This document shows, one piece after another, positions 24,195 through 31,482 of a DNA stretch of 64,000 nucleotides. Both the position numbers and the translations under genes were made by a program. The notes beneath the pieces are model-generated. The model was not told the origin of the DNA and did no database searches. It saw only the letters and a program-made list of their open reading frames with translations. Source of the stretch: Conyzicola lurida (lineage in GTDB: Bacteria > Actinomycetota > Actinomycetes > Actinomycetales > Microbacteriaceae); NCBI RefSeq assembly GCF_014204935.1, contig NZ_JACHMJ010000001.1, forward strand, positions 806,001-870,000, in the 5' to 3' direction. Every line of letters begins with the position of its first letter. Positions within the stretch are counted from its first letter, which is position 1.

Positions 24195-25189
24195 ACCGCG
24201 CGCTCGGTGCGGTCGAGCAGCGCCTCGACCTCGTCGACCGCCATGACCTCCATGGTCTGCGGGTTGAGCGGGTTCATCACGTCGTTGAGCGTCGAGTCGA
24301 CCAGCGCGCTGAGCATCTCGACAGCGTCATCCACGATCTCGGTGCTTCTCGTGTCGGTGCCGTGCAGCAGCCACTTGGCGATCTCCAGCTCCGCGTAGAG
24401 CTTGGCGCGCTGGCGTACGTGGCGGTCGCCCGAGCCGCGGACCGACTGGTACGCGTCGAACGCGCTGTCGGCGACGGCTTCGGGGGCACCGAGCAGCCAG
24501 GCGAGGTCGCGGGCGGGGTCGCCGACGCGCAGTTCCTGCCAGCCGAGCAGTCCGGTGACGATTCCGTCGGACGAGAGGAAGGAGTCGGCGCTCAGCGCGT
24601 TGTTGATCACGGTGGGCTGGAACTGCCAGAGCTTGCTGTCTTCGGTGGCGCGTTCCCAGCGGCTGAGCAGCTGCGGCGGCACCAGGCCGGTGGCGCCGGC
24701 GCGGTCCATCACCGAGACGGAGGCACGCAGCGCCTCGCCGGAGGAGAGCATGGGCAGGCCCGCGTCGGTGACGAAGCTGGTCGGCAGGTTGTGCACGGCG
24801 GCGATGCCCGACCCGATGGACGCTGCGAGACCGTTCGGCCCGGCGTCGAGACGGCTCAGGCCGACCTTGGTGCCGTAGACGAACTCGTAGATGATGGCGC
24901 GGGTGCCCGAGACAGGCACCTGGCCGACGTACTGCGAGACCGCGAACGGCAGGCGAGTGCGCACGCCGTTGCTGATGGCGCGCAGGGCGACCAGATCGGC
25001 CGACTGCTCGACTTCGGCGCGCTCGTTGCGGGGGACGCGGATGATGAGGTGGCGACCGTCACGGGCGGTCAGCAGGGCGGAGTCGAACTCGTTGTGCAGC
25101 GCAGAGCCGAAGCTCGAGGTCTCCACGAGGTCGAGGCCGTCGACGGCAGAGGTCGCGAGCGCGGCTAGAGTGAGGTGGGATCTGGCCAT
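24191..25189 (-). CDS. Aminoglycoside/macrolide phosphotransferase-fold protein lacking catalytic residues
   Basis: A 332-residue protein with the APH/choline-kinase fold: a nucleotide-binding N-lobe (LLTARDGRHLIIRVPRN, with ALRAI) and a C-lobe ending with VGDPARDLAWLLG. The usual catalytic loop HGDxxxxN is replaced by NNALSADS, and the metal-binding Asp in the DFE-like position is Gly (GLLGWQEL). It is therefore probably a pseudokinase or a very divergent enzyme. The ATG at 25189 is chosen because TACCCT lies seven bases upstream; a start 69 bp further upstream crosses the promoter. It is divergent from the NudC-like gene. Confidence 0.75.
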   Translation of the reverse strand: MARSHLTLAALATSAVDGLDLVETSSFGSALHNEFDSALLTARDGRHLIIRVPRNERAEVEQSADLVALRAISNGVRTRLPFAVSQYVGQVPVSGTRAIIYEFVYGTKVGLSRLDAGPNGLAASIGSGIAAVHNLPTSFVTDAGLPMLSSGEALRASVSVMDRAGATGLVPPQLLSRWERATEDSKLWQFQPTVINNALSADSFLSSDGIVTGLLGWQELRVGDPARDLAWLLGAPEAVADSAFDAYQSVRGSGDRHVRQRAKLYAELEIAKWLLHGTDTRSTEIVDDAVEMLSALVDSTLNDVMNPLNPQTMEVMAVDEVEALLDRTERAV

Positions 25190-25256
25190 ACCCAACAGGG
25201 TAGATCGCCAGTGCCCCGGTTTCCCCGAACGCCACGCACTTCTGATGGGTCGCAGC

Positions 25257-26186
25257 ATGCCAGATTCTTTCCTCTCGCGACTTCCACTGTCTCGATTCGA
25301 GGTCGACCGCGACTACCTGACGAGAGAACGTCCGGATGTCGTCGCCGAACTCCTCGCGGACCCTGCGACGAGACTCCTCCCGATGTTCCAGGGCACCGCG
25401 CTGCTGTCGAGCCCGACGAGCCTCGCGCTCGTCCCCGTGTCGGCGGTGCCGCCGGCCGAACTGCTCGTCTACCTCGGCCGTTCCACGTCGACGACCAGTC
25501 CCGAGCCCGTCGGTACCCCGATCCTCGCCGCGGTGCTCGCCGACGCCGGGCACCTCGCCGAGTCGGACTGGGGCAATCTGCGCAAACTCGGCAGCGTGCT
25601 GAGCGACCGCGACACCGGGCTGTTCACCGAGGCCCTCGCGATCGTCAACTGGCACGAGTCCCACCTGTTCTCGCCGCGCACCGGCGTGCCGACCATTCCG
25701 GGCAAGGCCGGGTGGGTGCGCATCGACCCGACCACGGGCGCCGAGCTCTACCCGCGCACCGACTCGGCGATCATCGTCGGCATCACCGACGCCGACGACC
25801 GCCTGCTGCTCGGTTCGAACGCGCTCTGGGAGAGCAACCGGTTCTCGCTGCTCGCCGGTTTCGTCGAGCCGGGGGAGTCGCTCGAGGCCGCCGTCATCCG
25901 CGAGATCTTCGAGGAGTCGGGGCTCCACGTGGTCGACCCCGTCTATCTGGGCAGCCAGCCGTGGCCGTTCCCCGCCTCGCTCATGCTCGGCTTCACCGCG
26001 CGGCTCGACCCGTCGATCGAGGCCGACCTCACGCCCGACGGCAACGAGATCCTCGAGCTGCGCTGGTTCAGCCGCGACGAGCTCCGTGATCAGCTCGGCG
26101 ACATCCTTCTGCCCGGGCCCACCTCCATCGCCCGCTCGATCATCGAACGGTGGTTCGGCGGCCCGATCGACGACGGCGCCGTATGA
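25257..26186 (+). CDS. nudC: NudC-type NAD(H) pyrophosphatase, zinc ribbon lost
   Basis: A 309-residue Nudix hydrolase of the NudC class, cleaving NAD(H) and removing NAD caps from RNA in characterised members. The Nudix box is complete (GFVEPGESLEAAVIREIFEE, followed by SG) and the NudC-specific SQPWPFPAS follows. The four zinc-ligand cysteines normally found between the N-terminal domain and YPRTD are absent: the segment reads WHESHLFSPRTGVPTIPGKAGW. The ATG at 25257 is chosen; an in-frame ATG lies four codons upstream. The stop overlaps uvrD2 (ATGA), so the two are translationally coupled. Confidence 0.85.
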   Translation: MPDSFLSRLPLSRFEVDRDYLTRERPDVVAELLADPATRLLPMFQGTALLSSPTSLALVPVSAVPPAELLVYLGRSTSTTSPEPVGTPILAAVLADAGHLAESDWGNLRKLGSVLSDRDTGLFTEALAIVNWHESHLFSPRTGVPTIPGKAGWVRIDPTTGAELYPRTDSAIIVGITDADDRLLLGSNALWESNRFSLLAGFVEPGESLEAAVIREIFEESGLHVVDPVYLGSQPWPFPASLMLGFTARLDPSIEADLTPDGNEILELRWFSRDELRDQLGDILLPGPTSIARSIIERWFGGPIDDGAV

Positions 26187-27916
26187 GCCAGACCGAGATC
26201 CGCAGCGCGGAGAGCCTGCTCGCCGGCCTCGACGACCAGCAGCGCGTCGCCGCCGAAACCCTGCTCGGCCCGGTCTGCCTCCTCGCCGGTGCCGGGACGG
26301 GCAAGACCCGCGCCATCACCCACCGCATCGCCTACGGTGTGGCGACCGGCGTCTACCCTCCCGGGCGCGTCATGGCACTCACCTTCACGAGCCGCGCCGC
26401 GGGCGAGCTACGCTCCCGGCTGCGCCACCTCGGGGCGGCCGGAGTCTCGGCGCGCACCTTCCACGCGTCCGCGCTCGCGCAGCTGAACTTCTTCTGGCCG
26501 CAGGTGGTCGGCGGCACGATGCCCCGGCTCATCGACAGCAAGGCCCGTCTGCTCGCGCAGGCCGCCGAGACGATCCGCCTCAAGCTCGACACCCCGACCC
26601 TGCGCGACACCGCGGCCGAGATCGAGTGGCGCAAGGTGTCGAGACTCAGCATCGAGCAGTACGGTGCCGCCGCGGCATCCCGGAATCTGCCCCCGGCACT
26701 GACGATCGACAAGGCCGTCGCCCTGCAGCAGGCCTACGAGAACCTCAAGGACGAACGCCGCCAGCTCGACTTCGAAGACGTGCTGCTGGCCACCGCCGGC
26801 ATGATCGAGACCGAGGCGCGGGTGGCGCAGCAGGTGCGGGAGCAGTACCGCTTCTTCGTCATCGACGAATACCAGGACGTCTCGCCCCTGCAGCACGACC
26901 TGGTCAAACTGTGGATGGGGGAGCGCAACGACCTGTGCGTCGTCGGCGACGCCAGCCAGACGATCTACTCGTTCGCCGGGGCGACGCCCGAGTACCTGCT
27001 CGGATTCGCGAGCGCCTACGACGACGCGACCGTGGTGCGGCTGGAGCAGAACTACCGGTCCACCCCCGGCATCATCGAGGCCGCCAACCGCCTGATGAAG
27101 GGCCGCCCGGGCGCGCTCACCCTGCATTCGCCGCCCGAGACCGGCGACACCGTCGTGTCGCCCGCGGCCGCCCGCCCGCCGCTGGTCGACGGGTTCGACA
27201 GCGACACGAGCGAAGCGCGCGCTGTGGCAAAGGCAGTCGCCGACGAGATCGCCGGCGGCACCAAACCCGAGGACATCGCGATCCTGTTCCGCATCAACGT
27301 GCAGGCGGCCGCGATCGAGGCGGCGCTCAACACTCTCGGCGTGCCGTACCTGGTGCGCGGCGCGACCCGTTTCTTCGAACTGCGCGAGATCAAGGAGGCG
27401 CTGATGATGTTCAAGGGCGCCTCGGTCTCGATCGTCGGAGAACCGCTGTTCAAAACGGTGAGCGACGTGCTGCGCTCGCTCGGCTGGACGCAGGAGGCCC
27501 CCGAGGCCCGCGGCGCCGTGCGCGACCGCTGGGAATCGCTCAACGCCCTGATGGGACTGGCCGAGCAGACACCCGCCGGCACCACCCTCAAGGACTTCGT
27601 CGACGACCTGTTCGAGCGACAGGCCGCGCAGCACGAACCGACTCTCTCTGCCGTGACCATCGCCACCCTGCACTCGGCCAAGGGCCTCGAGTGGGAGTCG
27701 GTGCACCTCGTCGGCCTCAGCGAGGGTCTCGTGCCGATCACCTACGCCAAGACCGACGAGGCCGTCGACGAGGAGCGCCGCCTGCTCTACGTCGGCATCA
27801 CGCGGGCACGGCGGAAGCTGAGCCTGTCGTGGGCGGCGACCGGGTCGAACTCCGGCGGCTCGTTCCGTCCCGGCCAGCGTCAGGCGAGTCGCTTTCTCGC
27901 CGAACTGCAGCGCTGA
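26183..27916 (+). CDS. uvrD2: UvrD2-type superfamily 1 DNA helicase
   Basis: A 577-residue SF1A helicase: Q motif LDDQQRVAAE, Walker A AGAGTGKTRAITHRI, Ia LTFTSRAAGEL, II FFVIDEYQDVSP, III CVVGDASQTIYSFAGA, IV LEQNYRSTPGI, V TIATLHSAKGLEWE and VI LLYVGITRAR. Mycobacterial UvrD2 is about 700 residues, with an HRDC domain and a tetracysteine C-terminus; here the protein stops directly after the motor (RQASRFLAELQR), so both are missing. The start overlaps the nudC-like stop by 4 bp. It probably unwinds DNA in repair, next to adnAB. Confidence 0.88.
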   Translation: MSQTEIRSAESLLAGLDDQQRVAAETLLGPVCLLAGAGTGKTRAITHRIAYGVATGVYPPGRVMALTFTSRAAGELRSRLRHLGAAGVSARTFHASALAQLNFFWPQVVGGTMPRLIDSKARLLAQAAETIRLKLDTPTLRDTAAEIEWRKVSRLSIEQYGAAAASRNLPPALTIDKAVALQQAYENLKDERRQLDFEDVLLATAGMIETEARVAQQVREQYRFFVIDEYQDVSPLQHDLVKLWMGERNDLCVVGDASQTIYSFAGATPEYLLGFASAYDDATVVRLEQNYRSTPGIIEAANRLMKGRPGALTLHSPPETGDTVVSPAAARPPLVDGFDSDTSEARAVAKAVADEIAGGTKPEDIAILFRINVQAAAIEAALNTLGVPYLVRGATRFFELREIKEALMMFKGASVSIVGEPLFKTVSDVLRSLGWTQEAPEARGAVRDRWESLNALMGLAEQTPAGTTLKDFVDDLFERQAAQHEPTLSAVTIATLHSAKGLEWESVHLVGLSEGLVPITYAKTDEAVDEERRLLYVGITRARRKLSLSWAATGSNSGGSFRPGQRQASRFLAELQR

Positions 27917-27929
27917 CCTCGTCGTTCTG

Positions 27930-28706
27930 ACAGCCGCACCCCGGGTGGGGCAGCCAGGCCGTCGTCGAGACGGCACCCGAGTCGGCCGCGATGGTCGTCG
28001 ACACGTGGGCGGATGACGCCTTCCCGGCCGTCAGCCGGGCGAGAGCCAGGCGGCTCACGGTCGCGGCGACCTCGATCGATTCGAGCGGTGTCTACGTCGC
28101 GCCGTGGCGTCCCCATAGCTGCGCCGAGATCGCCGGCCACGCGGCATCCGCGTCGGTGCGGTAGCGCTGCAGGCAGTACAGACAGGGGCCCGACCCCGGT
28201 TCGACGACCGGCCCGATCTCGACGGTGGTGTCGGTGAACAGCACGGGCAGGTGCGGGATGTCGCGCCGCAACCACAGCCCGTGAAGCTCGGGCGCGAGCA
28301 CGAAGTGGCCGACCGCGATGGCGAGGTCGCACCGTGACTGGGTCGCGGCCTCCTCCGCCGTCACCACCGTCACGGTGAGGCCGGCCGCGCGCAGCACGTC
28401 GGCGATGCGCGCGACGGTGGGCCCGCCGCCCACCACTGTCACGGACCACGGGGGAGCGGCGGTCCGTGGCGCGAGCGCCGGCGCGAGCTGGTCGAGCAGG
28501 GTCTCGACGGCCGAATCGTCCGCGCCCGCGGCGTGCGCGATCATCGTGAGACCGGGCTCGGTGACGCCCACGGTGAGTGCCGCGATCATGCGCTCGTCGG
28601 CCGAGGTCACGTCGCCGAGCACGACGACCGGCGCGGCAACACCGAACTGCAGGCTCGTGGGTGACCGCCAGACGAGCGGGTATCGCGGGTCGATTGTGAG
28701 AACCAT
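27930..28706 (-). pseudogene. ThiF-like (cyclodehydratase-type) gene with in-frame amber codon
   Basis: From 28706 a 204-residue frame (MVLTIDPRYPLVWRSPTSLQ onwards) runs to TAG at 28092-28094. The same frame continues after the TAG without a shift for about 55 codons (LESIEVAATVSRLALARL) and reaches the family-typical zinc-binding end HPGCGC at 27930-27947, complementing PCLYCLQRYRTDADAAWP before the stop. The gene is therefore a full-length ThiF/TOMM-cyclodehydratase-like gene (Rv3196-like by context) broken by one nonsense codon. After HPGCGC the frame runs into the antisense end of uvrD2, so the original stop is lost or lies within the overlap. A sequencing error cannot be excluded. Confidence 0.7.
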
Positions 28707-28775
28707 GCCGAGAGGATGGCACGGGGCGTCGACACCGCGCGCAATCTATCCACAGCCCACTGGAAAGCGGGTGCG

Positions 28776-30140
28776 CTACTGCTCGGTCGGCCGCTCGCTC
28801 GTGTCGTCGTTGAGCAGGTCTTCGATCGCCTGGTCGATGTCGTCGGGCGCCGGGGTCCCCGCGGTGAGGCGGGCGACGAGCGCCGTCGGGTCGGTGATGT
28901 CCTCGGCGGTGGGCACCAGGTCGGGGTGCGACCACAGGGCGTCCCGCGCCTCGGCGCCCACGGCGTCGGACACGGCCTGCCACATCGCGGCCGCCTCGCG
29001 CAGCCGGCGCGGTCGCAATTCGAGACCGACGAGCGTGGAGAACGCGGACTCGGCGGGGCCGCCCGACGCGCGGCGGCGACGCACGGTCTCCGCGATCGCG
29101 ACGCTGGAGGGGAGGCGCGAGGTGGCCTGGGCGGTAACGACGTCGACCCAGCCCTCGATCAGGGCGAGCATGGTCTCGAGGCGGCCGAGTGCGGCCAGCT
29201 GCTCCTCGGACTTCGGCGGGATCAGCGCACCGCTCGTCATCGCAGCGCGCAGCTCTTCGGGGTTCGACGGGTCGAAATCGGAGGCGAGCTCCTCGAGCCG
29301 GTCGGTATCGATGCGGATGCCGTGGGCGAACTCGGTGATCGAGGTCATGAGTTGCAGCCGCAGCCACTTCGCGTGGCGGAACAGACGGGCGTGGGCGAGC
29401 TCGCGCACCGCGAGGTAGAGCTGCACCTGGTCGACCGGCACGTCGAGACCGGTCGCGAAAGCCGCGACGTTCTGCGGGATCATCGCCGCGAACTGGTCGG
29501 ATTCGCCGTGCTCGGACGCGCTGATCGCCCCGAGCAGCGGGATGCCGATGTCGCCGCCGGAGACGACCTCGCTCGAGAGCTGCCCGACGACCTGGCCGAG
29601 CTGCATCGCGAACAGGGTGCCGCCGACGTTGCGCATGAGCTGGCTCGCGCCGGCGATCATGTCGGTCATCTCTTCCGGTGCCTGGTCGCGCAGCACGCTG
29701 GTGAGCGAGTCGGCGATGCTCGTCGCGACGGGTTCGGAGAGCTGGATCCAGACCGGCATGGTCTCGGTGACCCACTCGGTGCGGCTCATCAGCCGCGGCT
29801 GCGAGGTCAGTTCGGAGATGTCGGTGGCCTCGGCGAGCCAGAGCGACGCGACGTGGAACGCCTGCTCGATCTGCGAGCGTTCGGCGGGAAGCGACACCAC
29901 CGTCGACCGCGAGGCGAGCGATTTCGCCTGGTCGAGTGCGAGGCCCCAGTTGATGCCGTCGCCGCTCGACTGCATCGCACTCTGCAACTGCGCGATGAGC
30001 TGGGCGACCAGCTCGGGGTCGTTGGGCAGACCGGCCGCGCTGGCCAGTTTGCTCGGGTCTAGGTCGGTGTTCCCCGCGAGAAACGCGCGCAGCATCTCAC
30101 GGAACTCCTCATCGGGCTCTTCCCGCGAATCTTCAGCCAT
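28776..30140 (-). CDS. DUF2342 / zincin-like metallopeptidase family protein
   Basis: A 454-residue cytosolic protein matching the actinobacterial DUF2342 (Zincin_2) family: RFLA-like N-terminus (EEFREMLRAFLAG), a central YLAVRELAHARLFRHAKWLR block that holds the conserved Glu and two His, and a C-terminal SALWSHPDLVPTAEDI block. No classical HExxH is present, so peptidase activity is a family-level assumption. The ATG at 30140 is chosen because TAGCGT lies seven bases upstream and the family starts here; a longer frame is antisense to the next gene. It is divergent from the PDZ/Lon-like protease, as in Rv3195/Rv3194c. Confidence 0.85.
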   Translation of the reverse strand: MAEDSREEPDEEFREMLRAFLAGNTDLDPSKLASAAGLPNDPELVAQLIAQLQSAMQSSGDGINWGLALDQAKSLASRSTVVSLPAERSQIEQAFHVASLWLAEATDISELTSQPRLMSRTEWVTETMPVWIQLSEPVATSIADSLTSVLRDQAPEEMTDMIAGASQLMRNVGGTLFAMQLGQVVGQLSSEVVSGGDIGIPLLGAISASEHGESDQFAAMIPQNVAAFATGLDVPVDQVQLYLAVRELAHARLFRHAKWLRLQLMTSITEFAHGIRIDTDRLEELASDFDPSNPEELRAAMTSGALIPPKSEEQLAALGRLETMLALIEGWVDVVTAQATSRLPSSVAIAETVRRRRASGGPAESAFSTLVGLELRPRRLREAAAMWQAVSDAVGAEARDALWSHPDLVPTAEDITDPTALVARLTAGTPAPDDIDQAIEDLLNDDTSERPTEQ

Positions 30141-30280
30141 GCAAACTACGCTAGCCGCTGCACGGTTGGCGGGGCTGGGTTTTCGCCTAGGCTGAACCGA
30201 CTGGCTGTGCGCCCGTGGCGAACACTCTCCCCGGCTCGCCGCGCCAGCGGCGTTTCCCGCTTCGAACAACAAGGATTACC

Positions 30281-31393
30281 GTGGCGCTCTTCGCCAATTC
30301 AGACCTGCCCGCTGCCAGAAGGCGCTCCCGCGCGTCCACCGTCGGCTGGTCTCTTCTCGGAGTCTCCCTCGCCGTGACGGTCGTCGTGGCGCTCGTGCCC
30401 GCGCCGTACGTGATCGAGCAGCCCGGACCGGTCTTCGACGTGTTGGGCGACGTCGAGGTCGGCGGCGACACCGTTCCGCTCATCGACATCGCCGACGCCG
30501 AGACGTATCCCACCAGCGGATCGCTCAACATGCTTACCGTCTCGATCAGCGGCAGCCGCGAGACCCCGCTCAACTGGTTCCAGGTCGCCACCGCGTGGTT
30601 CGACACGAGCAAGGCCGTCGTTCCGATCGACAACGTCTACCCCGTGGGCGTGACTGTGGAACAGTCGAACGAGCAGAGCCAGATCGCGATGCAGAACTCG
30701 CAGCAGGAGGCCGTCGCCGCGGCGCTTACCGACCTCGACTACGACTTCACCACCAACCTCTCCGTCGCCGGCGTCAACGAGGGCAGCCCCGCCGACGGTT
30801 CGCTCGAGGCGGGCGACACGATCGTCAGCGTCAACGGAGAGACCTTCACCGACGTCACCGGCCTGCAGTCCACCATCGCCGCGAACGGCGTCGACAGCCC
30901 GGCGACGGTCGTGGTGACCCGGGACGGCGACGAGAAGACCTTCGAGATCACCCCGGTCATGAGCGAGGCGTCGACGCCCACCGCCATCCTCGGAATCACG
31001 GTCCAGGGCGACTTCGACTTCCCGATCGACGTCACGATCCAGCTCGAGAAGGTCGGGGGTCCGAGCGCGGGCCAGATGTTCGCACTGGGCATCATCGACA
31101 AGTTGACGCCCGGCGAGCTCACGGGCGGTCAGGATGTCGCGGGCACGGGCACCATCACCGGCGAGGGCGTCATCGGGGCGATCGGCGGTATCCGGCAGAA
31201 GATGTACGGCGCCGTGCGGGCGGGCGCGGACTACTTCCTCGCTCCGGCGTCCAACTGCGACGAAGTCGTCGGGCACGTCCCCGACGGGCTGACGGTCTTC
31301 GCCGTCGGCGAACTCTCCGATTCCATGGCGGTGCTCGACGCGCTGTCCACCGGCGCCTCCACCGATGACCTGCCCACCTGTACCGCGGAATAG
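30281..31393 (+). CDS. PDZ-domain Lon-like (S16) membrane protease
   Basis: A 370-residue protein with an N-terminal membrane helix (STVGWSLLGVSLAVTVVVAL), a PDZ domain (about residues 165-240, including GSPADGSLEAGDTIVSVNGE) and a Lon-type proteolytic domain. The Ser-Lys dyad is visible: GGPSAGQMF with Ser at about residue 262, and IGGIRQKMYGA with Lys at about 307. It corresponds to mycobacterial Rv3194c and Bacillus YlbL. The protease faces outward. The GTG at 30281 is preferred over one 22 codons upstream because AAGGA lies five bases before it. UPF0182 follows 89 bp downstream. Confidence 0.9.
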   Translation: MALFANSDLPAARRRSRASTVGWSLLGVSLAVTVVVALVPAPYVIEQPGPVFDVLGDVEVGGDTVPLIDIADAETYPTSGSLNMLTVSISGSRETPLNWFQVATAWFDTSKAVVPIDNVYPVGVTVEQSNEQSQIAMQNSQQEAVAAALTDLDYDFTTNLSVAGVNEGSPADGSLEAGDTIVSVNGETFTDVTGLQSTIAANGVDSPATVVVTRDGDEKTFEITPVMSEASTPTAILGITVQGDFDFPIDVTIQLEKVGGPSAGQMFALGIIDKLTPGELTGGQDVAGTGTITGEGVIGAIGGIRQKMYGAVRAGADYFLAPASNCDEVVGHVPDGLTVFAVGELSDSMAVLDALSTGASTDDLPTCTAE

Positions 31394-31482
31394 CCTGTCA
31401 ACCAATGTGACAGCTGTGGGCGGACTCGCAGTCCGCCCCGTTAAGATGACCGTGACCGACCACTAAGGCCAGGAGCAGTCGC

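Noticed and set aside
27880-29775. A 631-codon open frame on the minus strand across the ThiF-like and DUF2342 genes
   Set aside because: Its sequence is arginine-rich shadow translation; the true genes are in another frame and have family motifs.
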